The notes beneath the pieces were generated by a model, which was not told the DNA's origin, made no database searches, and saw only the letters and a list, made by a program, of their open reading frames with translations. Below, in pieces: positions 15,879-23,121 of a stretch of DNA of 33,058 nucleotides. The DNA is from Prochloraceae cyanobacterium. GTDB lineage: Bacteria; Cyanobacteriota; Cyanobacteriia; Cyanobacteriales; JASJDA01. The stretch spans positions 1 to 33,058 of the forward strand of contig JASJDA010000040.1 of the NCBI GenBank assembly GCA_030065755.1, written 5' to 3'. The translations under genes and the position numbers were made by a program. The stretch's first letter is position 1. Every line of letters starts with the position of its first letter.

Positions 15879-16640
15879 TTACTTTTTCCCTATTACTAAC
15901 ATTTCATAATCTTCAGTTGATAATCGATCGTCTCGACTAAAAGCACCAAGTTTTGCTCCGAAAATATCAATAGTTTGAAAATTTAGTGTTTTTAATAGCC
16001 AGGTTATTTCAGATGGCACATAATACCTCTCATTACACTGAAATTTCTTTTTATTGCCCAGATCGTCTTCAATGTATATGGCACTATAATCTCTAAAAGT
16101 CATTAGATCGAATGAATGATTGTCGTATGTCGCATTTCCTTCTTTTACATTGGAATTAAGAAAATCTTTGACAGAATGAAATAGGGGGAATAAGCCGTTT
16201 AAAGCAGTAAAAATTAATTTCCCATTTGATTTCAAGGCCTTAGCTGCATTCTGAAGAATTTGAAAATTCATTTCATCGGTTTCCATCAATTGGAATGCAC
16301 CTTCACAAATCATAATTATTAAATCAAATTCATCTAAAAAAGGCAACTTTCTTGCGTCATGTTTTTGAAAATCAATTGGCAAATTTTCCTCTAACGCTTT
16401 TTGTTTTGCACGTTTGAGCATAGATTCTGATAAATCAATCCCAACAACTTTATATCCTCTTTTGGCTAATTCAATTGAGTGTCTTCCAGTCCCGCATCCT
16501 ATATCCAATATTCTGATATTTCGATCGTAATTGATTTCTTTTTCGATAAAATCACACTCTCCAATTGTGCCCTGAGTGAAACTTTCACTATCATATTTTA
16601 TTGCGTAATTTTCAAATAACTCTTCGTACCACTGCTTCAT
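15879..16640 (-). CDS. Class I SAM-dependent methyltransferase
   Basis: A 253-residue protein. SAM-binding motif I is LDIGCGTGRHSIELA (about 45-59), followed by the acidic VVGIDLSESML motif. Motif II-like FDLIIMICEGAF and motif III-like LKSNGKLIFTALNG are in the expected order. The C-terminal half, with NERYYVPSEITWLLKTLNF, matches small-molecule methyltransferases of this group, but the substrate cannot be named. It is more AT-rich than glpK and borders the foldback-rich accessory zone, so acquisition by transfer is possible. It is divergent from glpK across 111 bases. No partner gene is adjacent. Confidence 0.85.
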   Translation of the reverse strand: MKQWYEELFENYAIKYDSESFTQGTIGECDFIEKEINYDRNIRILDIGCGTGRHSIELAKRGYKVVGIDLSESMLKRAKQKALEENLPIDFQKHDARKLPFLDEFDLIIMICEGAFQLMETDEMNFQILQNAAKALKSNGKLIFTALNGLFPLFHSVKDFLNSNVKEGNATYDNHSFDLMTFRDYSAIYIEDDLGNKKKFQCNERYYVPSEITWLLKTLNFQTIDIFGAKLGAFSRDDRLSTEDYEMLVIGKK

Positions 16641-16751
16641 ATTTTTTATTTGATGGGGATTTCCCGCTCACATAGTTAAAAAAAACTAACAATTACCCGA
16701 TCGCTACTTGTTAACTGGTAAACCAGATCCCAAATTAATAGTGAATAAGCT

Positions 16752-18251
16752 ATGACTAACAACACATCTCAATACATTCTAGCTCTCGATCTCGGTACAA
16801 CAGGAAATCGCGCTCTTGTATTTGACGATCGAGGAGATGTTGTCGGTCAAGTTTATAAAGAATTCACTCAGTACTATCCCCAACCAGGGTGGTTAGAACA
16901 CGACCCCAAAGAAATTTGGCAAGATACTCTCACTTGCATCGAAAAAGTAATTAAAGATAATAGTATATCTGGGAAAGCGATCGCAGCTATTGGCTTAACA
17001 GTACAAAGAGAAACCTGCTTACTCTGGGATAAAACTACAGGAGAACCTCTACACAAAGCCATTGTCTGGCAAGACAGGCGCACAGCGCAAATGTGTCAAA
17101 AATTAAGACAAGAGGGAAAAGCCGATCGTATCGAACAGACTACAGGATTAGTATTAGATGCCTACTTCTCCGCGACTAAACTTGCTTGGCTGTTAGATTG
17201 GGTTAAAAGAGAAAAACCAGAAGCCAATTTAGATAACGTCCTAGCAGGGACGATAGATACTTGGGTACTTTGGAAGTTAACTGGCGGAAAAGTTCACGCT
17301 ACCGACCACAGTAACGCCAGTCGAACCATGTTAATGAATTTAGAAACGAGAAACTGGGATGCTTCCCTACTAGATTTATTTGGTATTCCAGCCTCGATGA
17401 TGCCCGAAATCTTACCTAGTATGGGAGTATTTGGTCAAACAGACCCCGAATTATTAGGAGCAGAAATTCCGATCGCTGCTATTTTTGGCGATCAACAAGC
17501 CGCACTCTTCGCTCACGGTTGCGATCGACCTGGTCTATTAAAATGTACTTACGGTACTGGTTCTTTTTTAGTCGCACAAACAGGACAGCAAGTAACAAAA
17601 TCCCAAAATAAATTACTTTCTACTGTGGCTTGGACAACAGCAAACTCAGCTAATTATGCTTTAGAAGGAGCAATATTTACTACAGGTGCTTGCATTCAAT
17701 GGTTGCGGGATGGTTTGAAACTAATTAAGACAGCAGCCGAAACCGAAACTCTAGCAACTCAAGTAAGCGATACCAACGGAGTCTATTTTGTCCCTGCTTT
17801 GAGTGGTTTAGGCGCTCCCCATTGGGATATGAACGCTCGCGGGGCTTTTTTAGGCATTACTGGAGCAGTGAAGCGAGAACACGTCGTCAGGTCTGTTTTA
17901 GAAGCGATCGCCTATCAAGTTAAAGAAGTAGTAGAAGCAGTAAATAAAGACAGCGATCGACCTGTATCTCTGCTCAAAGTCGATGGTGGTGCTTCTCAAA
18001 ATAATTTCTTGATGCAATTTCAAGCTGATGCTTTAAGAGTACCCATTGAGCGTCCTGTCATACTCGATGCTACCGCGCAAGGTGCTGCTTTTGGTGCTGG
18101 TTTAGCGGTGGGTTTCTGGGACGATTACAGTAAATTAATTGCCACTCGTAAAGTAGAAAGAGTATTTGAACCAGGAGAGGGGAAAATACAAGCTCAAGAC
18201 AATTTTAGTATGTGGCAAAAAGCAGTAGAAAGAGGAAAAAATTGGATTTAG
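16752..18251 (+). CDS. glpK: Glycerol kinase
   Basis: A 499-residue FGGY-family kinase that phosphorylates glycerol to glycerol 3-phosphate with ATP in the cytoplasm. The N-terminal phosphate loop is LDLGTTGNRALVFD (most relatives have GTTSSRA or GTTGTRA). PGWLEHDPKEIW, GLTVQRET and VWQDRRTA follow. The C-terminal domain has GDQQAALFAHGC, KCTYGTGSFLV and LKVDGGASQNNFLMQFQAD, and the length is normal for the family. It stands alone; no glpF or glpD is adjacent. A 28-base segment of its 3' end is repeated after the stop (see 18267-18294). It converges with lspA across 42 bases. Confidence 0.96.
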   Translation: MTNNTSQYILALDLGTTGNRALVFDDRGDVVGQVYKEFTQYYPQPGWLEHDPKEIWQDTLTCIEKVIKDNSISGKAIAAIGLTVQRETCLLWDKTTGEPLHKAIVWQDRRTAQMCQKLRQEGKADRIEQTTGLVLDAYFSATKLAWLLDWVKREKPEANLDNVLAGTIDTWVLWKLTGGKVHATDHSNASRTMLMNLETRNWDASLLDLFGIPASMMPEILPSMGVFGQTDPELLGAEIPIAAIFGDQQAALFAHGCDRPGLLKCTYGTGSFLVAQTGQQVTKSQNKLLSTVAWTTANSANYALEGAIFTTGACIQWLRDGLKLIKTAAETETLATQVSDTNGVYFVPALSGLGAPHWDMNARGAFLGITGAVKREHVVRSVLEAIAYQVKEVVEAVNKDSDRPVSLLKVDGGASQNNFLMQFQADALRVPIERPVILDATAQGAAFGAGLAVGFWDDYSKLIATRKVERVFEPGEGKIQAQDNFSMWQKAVERGKNWI

Positions 18252-18266
18252 CTAGAGAAATTATGG

Positions 18267-18294
18267 CGATTACAGTAAATTAATTGCCAGTCGT
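18267..18294 (+). repeat. Partial duplication of the glpK 3' region
   Basis: CGATTACAGTAAATTAATTG continuing to 18294 repeats glpK positions 18122-18149 with a single mismatch in 28 bases. It lies 16 bases after the glpK stop and touches the lspA 3' end. Read in the same frame as the original it would encode DYSKLIAS. Confidence 0.75.
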
Positions 18295-18770
18295 CACTTT
18301 TTATATCTACGAGGTCGAGAATTGGAGCGCAAACTAGCAAGTAAAAGAAAAGCGATACCAATATTAATAAAAACATCGGCAAGATTAAAAATAGGAAATT
18401 TAATCAAGCGAAAATCGAGAAAATCAACTACATAGCCAAATAAAAAGCGATCGACCCCATTTCCAAAAGCACCTGCTAAAACAAAACCATAGCCCAATTG
18501 TTCGCTTAGAATCATCTTAGGGCCAAACCAAGCTAAAGCAATTAAAGCCAGACTCACGCCCAAAGATAACCAACGCAGCCAACTAACTCCATCACTAAAG
18601 AAACTCCAAGCTGCACCTGTATTAGTTTTATAGGTAAAGTGAAAAATTCCCGCCCACAGAGCTAAGGTATCCCCTTCGGTGGCAAAAGTTCGCACTACCC
18701 AGTATTTAGTGATTTGATCTAAAACTAGACCAATAATAGCTGCAATCCAGAAAAAACGATTTTTTTTCAT
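18294..18770 (-). CDS. lspA: Lipoprotein signal peptidase (signal peptidase II)
   Basis: A 158-residue inner-membrane aspartic protease that removes signal peptides from prolipoproteins after lipid attachment. Four hydrophobic segments are visible. Conserved boxes are LDQITKYW near residue 18, TNTGAAWSF near 50, GNGVDRFLFGYVVDF with catalytic Asp116, and FNLADVFINIG with catalytic Asp132. Length is normal. Its ATG lies 3 bases after the bioY stop, so it is translated from the same transcript as bioY. Psb27, encoded 4 kb away, has a lipobox and is a likely client. Confidence 0.96.
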   Translation of the reverse strand: MKKNRFFWIAAIIGLVLDQITKYWVVRTFATEGDTLALWAGIFHFTYKTNTGAAWSFFSDGVSWLRWLSLGVSLALIALAWFGPKMILSEQLGYGFVLAGAFGNGVDRFLFGYVVDFLDFRLIKFPIFNLADVFINIGIAFLLLASLRSNSRPRRYKK

Positions 18771-18773
18771 GTT

Positions 18774-19463
18774 TCAATAAAACATAATTCTTCGCAGAAC
18801 AAAAACGACTACTGCAACTGCACAAATTATAATTAATTGTCCAGGGAGAGGATATAAAGAGTATTGAGCGATCGACTCTAAAGCAGTAATATTACCAGTA
18901 AGGCGCTCGAAGTAAGATAGTCCTATTATGTAGGCTATCCCAAATAAGTGAATTATGCCCAGGCCGCAAATAGAGCTAAAGAATAAAGACTCCAGTTTAG
19001 CTTTGTTGCCAAAAGCAAGCCAACCACACAGCCAAGCCCCAGGTATAAAACCAAGCAAATAACCAAAACCAGGTTCTGTAATATAATCTATGCCACCCCC
19101 TCGATCGAAGACTGGTAAAAAGGCTAAACCGATGCATAAATAAGCGATTTGGGAAATAGCGCCTGCATTTTTCCCGCCTAAACAACCAGCAAACAGCACC
19201 GCACCAATTTGGTAATTTACTCCAAGCGATCGCAGCTCAATCGCTCCCTCCGCCCAATTCCAAGGAACACCAGTAATATAACCTTTAATAAAAGTACCCC
19301 CAATGGTTATTAATAAACCAATTAGGGCGCATAATAATTGAAAGGGGATTGATATTGTTAGTCTTTGGCGATTGCGCTTAGCGCCTGCTCCTGCAGGAAA
19401 ATCGCGATTTAATAATAAGGATTTGTTTGTCTTTAGATTGGGAATTCCGTCTTGAGAAGTCAT
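18774..19463 (-). CDS. bioY: Biotin transporter substrate-binding component BioY
   Basis: About 229 residues from the ATG at 19463; a longer frame to 19544 adds 27 residues that look like read-through of the leader. BioY is the S-component of an energy-coupling-factor type biotin importer, with six membrane segments. The hallmark stretch is seen: GAISQIAYLCIGLAFLPVFD, RGGGIDYITEPGFGYLLGF, then GAWLCGW. About 40 polar, basic residues precede the first membrane segment. No bioM/bioN-like ATPase or permease is adjacent; solitary BioY or shared ECF modules are known in cyanobacteria. It forms an operon with lspA. Confidence 0.92.
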   Translation of the reverse strand: MTSQDGIPNLKTNKSLLLNRDFPAGAGAKRNRQRLTISIPFQLLCALIGLLITIGGTFIKGYITGVPWNWAEGAIELRSLGVNYQIGAVLFAGCLGGKNAGAISQIAYLCIGLAFLPVFDRGGGIDYITEPGFGYLLGFIPGAWLCGWLAFGNKAKLESLFFSSICGLGIIHLFGIAYIIGLSYFERLTGNITALESIAQYSLYPLPGQLIIICAVAVVVFVLRRIMFY

Positions 19464-19695
19464 CGTGTATTTCTTCTGTATATATTTTCCCTCACTAATA
19501 ATACCAGGGTCGATCGCAGAATTTTTGACTTCCAAAACATACAATATTCTTGGTATATTTTAATTACTTTACAAACAATTAATCAAATCTTAACTTTTGA
19601 GGTAACAAAATTTGTTAATATTTATTACTTGAAATCTTTCTAAAGAAAAAAAGATTTTAAGTAAAGATGATTGCTTAAACAAATAGAGGTCAATT
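19464..19695. promoter_or_regulatory. Divergent promoter region of bioY and pstC
   Basis: It contains a 15-base palindrome, TAACAAA A TTTGTTA (19603-19617), that could be an operator. CTTAACTT at 19589-19596 resembles one unit of the cyanobacterial Pho box, but no second well-spaced unit is clear. Phosphate control is expected for pst genes but is not proven by this sequence. Confidence 0.3.
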
Positions 19696-20622
19696 GTGAG
19701 TTTTGGGGATAATTCGGAAAGAACAATAAAACCGCGCTCGTCAAAAGAGAGGTCGCTTAACCTATCTTTTATTGCCATTTCTGCCTTTTTTGCCGTATCG
19801 ATCGGTTTAATTCTTCTCAGCGTAACGCTCATAGTAGCACAGAGGGCAGAGCCAGCAATATTTCGATTTGGGCTGGAGTTTTTATCCAATAGCAACTGGA
19901 ATCCTGTCAAGGATGACTACGGAGTAATGCCAGCAGTTTATGGAACGATCGTCAGTTCCCTATTAGCTTTAGCGATTGCGGTTCCTATTGGCCTTGGAGT
20001 TTCTATCTTCCTCAGCGAAGATTACCTACCAAACCAGATACAAAGGATATTAGTGTTTTTAGTGGAACTGCTAGCTGCCATTCCCAGTGTAGTGTACGGT
20101 TTTTGGGGTTTGTTGGTCTTATCTCCCTTTTTAAACTCTTTCACACCTTTAAGGGGACTGAGCGGAATGCTGCCAGCTTTCCTAATTTTATCAGTAATGG
20201 TTTTGCCTACCATTGCCGCAATTTCCCGCGATGCTTTAATTAATGTTCCCAGTGAATTGCGACAAGCATCATATGGGTTAGGAGCAACCCGTTGGGAAAC
20301 CATTATTTTAATTATTTTGCCAGCAGCATCTTCAGGGATTATCGGGGGAGTAATGCTAGCACTAGGACGTGCTTTAGGAGAGACTATGGCAGTAACTATG
20401 TTAATTGGTAACTCCAATAAAAATCCCTTTCTCGATTTTTCCTTATCATCACTTATATTCGATCCAGCCAACACGATCGCCTCTTTACTTGCCAATCAAT
20501 TTGCCGAAGCCAGTGGTTTACAAGTAGCAGCCCTAATGTACGCAGCTTTAATTTTATTTGCTCTGACCTTAGTGGTGAATATATTGGCTCAATTGTTGGT
20601 AAGTCGCTTGCAAAAAATTTAG
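19696..20622 (+). CDS. pstC: Phosphate ABC transporter permease PstC
   Basis: A 308-residue inner-membrane permease of the high-affinity phosphate importer. After a polar N-terminus of about 25 residues come six membrane segments. Family signatures are WNPVKDDYGVMPAVYGTI near residue 70, VELLAAIPSVVYGFWGL, and the ATPase-contact loop ELRQASYGLGATRWETI followed by GRALGETMAV. The start is GTG, supported by GAGGT 5 bases upstream. It is first in a pstC-pstA-pstB operon. The periplasmic binding protein gene pstS, usually upstream, is missing here and must be elsewhere. Confidence 0.95.
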   Translation: MSFGDNSERTIKPRSSKERSLNLSFIAISAFFAVSIGLILLSVTLIVAQRAEPAIFRFGLEFLSNSNWNPVKDDYGVMPAVYGTIVSSLLALAIAVPIGLGVSIFLSEDYLPNQIQRILVFLVELLAAIPSVVYGFWGLLVLSPFLNSFTPLRGLSGMLPAFLILSVMVLPTIAAISRDALINVPSELRQASYGLGATRWETIILIILPAASSGIIGGVMLALGRALGETMAVTMLIGNSNKNPFLDFSLSSLIFDPANTIASLLANQFAEASGLQVAALMYAALILFALTLVVNILAQLLVSRLQKI

Positions 20623-20643
20623 TTACTAAGGAAATAAACACTC

Positions 20644-21573
20644 ATGGCATCTGGCGATTCTATGGTCAATAAATCTGATTTTGCATCTGACACGGGTAGT
20701 CTCGAATATATTAAATCCTCATCCCGCAATATATTTGGCGCTTTCATGACGGGAGTTGCTGGTTTCTTTACGTTTCTGGCGATCGTCCCTTTATTAATTA
20801 TTCTTACTTACCTACTAGTTCAGGGTATTAGCACCTTCAGTATAGAGATTTTTACCGAACTGCCACCACCACCGTTAGTAGAAGGAGGAGGATTTGGCAA
20901 TGCGATCGTAGGTACAATAGTGATGGTAGGAATTGGAGCGATTATTAGCGTTCCCTCTGGAGTTCTGGCAGCGATATATCTATCGGAGTTTAGCTCTCCT
21001 CAAATTTCTTATTGGATCAGTTTTGCTAATAACGTTCTCAGTGGAGTCCCTTCAATTATTATTGGGGTATTCGCTTATGCAGCGATCGTCTTAGATCCTT
21101 TAGGTATCTTCGGTCATAGAGGTTACTCAGCTTTTGCTGGAGGCTTTGCCCTGTCTGTCTTAATGTTGCCAATTATCGTTCGTACCACTTATGAAGCACT
21201 TAAATTAATACCGCAAGAGGTTCGACAGGCATCAGTGGGAGTGGGAGCTAACGACTATCAAACAGTCTTGCAAATTATTTTACCCAGCGCTCTTCCAGCC
21301 GTTGTCACAGGAGTTAGTTTGGCCGTTGCTCGCGCTGCTGGAGAAACCGCACCGTTAATATTTACAGCTTTGTTTACTCAGTATTGGCCTAAATGGGACA
21401 GCGCTCCCCTGCAAAGGCCAATGGCATCCCTAGCTGTTTTAGTTTATAATTTTGCCACTTCTCCTTTTGAAAATCAGCAGAGACTAGCTTGGGGGGCTTC
21501 TTTTATCTTAGTAATTTTGGTGTTAATTACTAATATTATCGCTCGCTGGGCAATATCGCGACGACAATTTTAA
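20644..21573 (+). CDS. pstA: Phosphate ABC transporter permease PstA
   Basis: A 309-residue partner permease of PstC. It has six hydrophobic segments. Characteristic stretches are [36 protein letters not shown], the ATPase-contact loop [17 protein letters not shown], and [16 protein letters not shown]. The ATG at 20644 has AAGGA about 11 bases upstream; an internal ATG six codons in is possible. It begins 21 bases after pstC. Confidence 0.95.
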   Translation: MASGDSMVNKSDFASDTGSLEYIKSSSRNIFGAFMTGVAGFFTFLAIVPLLIILTYLLVQGISTFSIEIFTELPPPPLVEGGGFGNAIVGTIVMVGIGAIISVPSGVLAAIYLSEFSSPQISYWISFANNVLSGVPSIIIGVFAYAAIVLDPLGIFGHRGYSAFAGGFALSVLMLPIIVRTTYEALKLIPQEVRQASVGVGANDYQTVLQIILPSALPAVVTGVSLAVARAAGETAPLIFTALFTQYWPKWDSAPLQRPMASLAVLVYNFATSPFENQQRLAWGASFILVILVLITNIIARWAISRRQF

Positions 21574-21622
21574 CTGTAAATTATTACTTAATAGTGCTCA
21601 AAAAAATATTGAGATTAATTTT

Positions 21623-22423
21623 ATGCAAGCAACGGAACAAAAAACAGATATAGTTTTACGCACAGAAAATGTCAACGTATATTACGGCAATTTTTTAGCT
21701 TTAAAGGGAGTTTATCTCGACGTTCCCAAAAATAAGGTAACAGCTTTTATTGGTCCGTCCGGTTGTGGAAAAAGTACTTTGCTGCGCTGTTATAACCGTC
21801 TAAATGACTTAATTCCTATTTTCCGATTAGAAGGAAAAATCAGTTATTACGATCGAGATCTATACGCCACAGAAATAGATCCAGTACAGGTACGTCGGCG
21901 AATTGGCATGGTATTTCAAAGACCAAACCCCTTTCCCAAATCAATATACGAAAATATAGCCTACGGAGCTAGAATAAACGGCTATAAAGGCGATATGGAC
22001 GAACTAGTAGAACAAAGTTTAAGAGGAGCAGCACTTTGGGATGAAGTAAAAGATAAACTCAAACAAGACGGAAGAGCAATTTCTGGAGGACAACAGCAGC
22101 GCTTGTGTATTGCCAGAGCGATCGCAATTCAACCAGATGTAGTTTTGATGGACGAACCTTGTTCTGCTCTCGACCCTATTTCGACTCTCAAAATTGAAGA
22201 GTTAATTCACGAGTTAAAAGAAAAATACACCATTGTCATCGTTACTCACAATATGCAACAGGCATCGCGGGTAGCCGATTTAACTGCCTTTTTTAACGTT
22301 CAAGTGACTGGTGAAGGAGGAAATCGTCAGGGTTATTTAGTAGAGTGCGATCGTACCGAGATAATTTTCCAAAATCCCAGCCAAAAAGCAACTCAAGAAT
22401 ACGTCAGCGGGCGTTTTGGTTGA
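21623..22423 (+). CDS. pstB: Phosphate ABC transporter ATP-binding protein PstB
   Basis: A 266-residue ATPase energising PstCA. The Walker A motif is GPSGCGKST (44-52), the Q-loop [10 protein letters not shown], the ABC signature [10 protein letters not shown], Walker [14 protein letters not shown] and the switch histidine in VTHNMQQA. The PstB-specific NRLNDL and [16 protein letters not shown] stretches separate it from other ABC ATPases. It begins 49 bases after pstA. A perfect 16-base palindrome, GGAGATAATTATCTCC (22439-22454), follows the stop. Confidence 0.97.
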   Translation: MQATEQKTDIVLRTENVNVYYGNFLALKGVYLDVPKNKVTAFIGPSGCGKSTLLRCYNRLNDLIPIFRLEGKISYYDRDLYATEIDPVQVRRRIGMVFQRPNPFPKSIYENIAYGARINGYKGDMDELVEQSLRGAALWDEVKDKLKQDGRAISGGQQQRLCIARAIAIQPDVVLMDEPCSALDPISTLKIEELIHELKEKYTIVIVTHNMQQASRVADLTAFFNVQVTGEGGNRQGYLVECDRTEIIFQNPSQKATQEYVSGRFG

Positions 22424-22438
22424 GAAAATCGGCACATA

Positions 22439-22454
22439 GGAGATAATTATCTCC
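22439..22454. other. Perfect 16-bp palindrome after pstB
   Basis: GGAGATAATTATCTCC lies 15 bases after the pstB stop. There is no T run, so it may be a processing or binding site rather than a terminator. Confidence 0.35.
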
Positions 22455-22540
22455 CTCAAGAAGCGATCGACCTACTAGATTCCAATTCTTGGTAGGATAA
22501 ATTGAACTATAAATTTTGTGAAGTCATAAAATCCCTAATT

Positions 22541-22948
22541 ATGCCTATAAAACAGTATTTATCTCGTTTGCTTGCTCTAATGTTAGTGGTTGTCATTGGT
22601 TTAGTCGGGTGCGGACAAAATAGTTCCACGGGACTGACTGGAGATTATACTCAAGATACTCTTGCTGTCATAGAGAACTTAAATAAAGCAATAGACTTGC
22701 CAAAAGATGCCCCTGACAGAGAAGAAATACAAGAACAAGCGCGGGAGCAAATTAATGAATATGTTTCGCGCTATCGCCGCGATGGCAAAGCTTCTGGACT
22801 TCGTTCCTTTACAACCATGCAGACAGCATTAAACTCCTTGGCAGGATTTTACGGCACTTTCGGCAATCGTCCCGTGCCAGAAAAATTAAAGACCCGTTTA
22901 CAACAAGAATTTAAGCAAGTTGAATTGGCAGTAAAACGAGGTAGTTGA
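22541..22948 (+). CDS. psb27: Photosystem II assembly lipoprotein Psb27
   Basis: A 135-residue thylakoid-lumen lipoprotein that binds CP43 during assembly and repair of photosystem II. The ATG at 22541 gives a proper lipoprotein signal: MPIKQYLSRL, a hydrophobic core, and the lipobox LVGC with Cys24 as the lipidated residue. The mature part starts with the family signature LTGDYTQDTLAVIENL and has the expected four-helix length, with DGKASGLRSFTTMQTALNSL typical of Psb27. It is probably processed by LspA. It sits downstream of the pst operon but is separated by more than 110 bases and probably has its own promoter. Confidence 0.93.
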   Translation: MPIKQYLSRLLALMLVVVIGLVGCGQNSSTGLTGDYTQDTLAVIENLNKAIDLPKDAPDREEIQEQAREQINEYVSRYRRDGKASGLRSFTTMQTALNSLAGFYGTFGNRPVPEKLKTRLQQEFKQVELAVKRGS

Positions 22949-22984
22949 CATCGTTTTTCACTAGGTATGGGGAGTGTGGGAAGT

Positions 22985-23063
22985 GTTAGCTGTTGTTTAT
23001 CATTTCTTCTTCCCCTCTCCCCCTCTCCCCCTCCCCCACTCTCCCCCTCTCACCCTGCTCCCC
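22985..23063 (+). repeat. CT-rich low-complexity repeat, left copy
   Basis: GTTAGCTGTTG (22985-22995) is followed by many CCCCCTCT units (23004-23063). An inverted counterpart lies at 25684-25775, just after the glycosyltransferase gene. Confidence 0.7.
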
Positions 23064-23121
23064 ATTCGATCGCAGGTAAAATGCTTGATGATAGATCGGA
23101 AAAACTTACATAATTTGTCAG

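Noticed and set aside
19464-19544. N-terminal extension of bioY by 27 codons
   Set aside because: The extension has no BioY-like sequence and would reach into the divergent promoter region; ATG 19463 gives a normal protein.
19589-19617. Pho box upstream of pstC
   Set aside because: Only one weak CTTAACTT unit is seen; a second unit at the proper spacing is missing, so it is not claimed as a Pho box.
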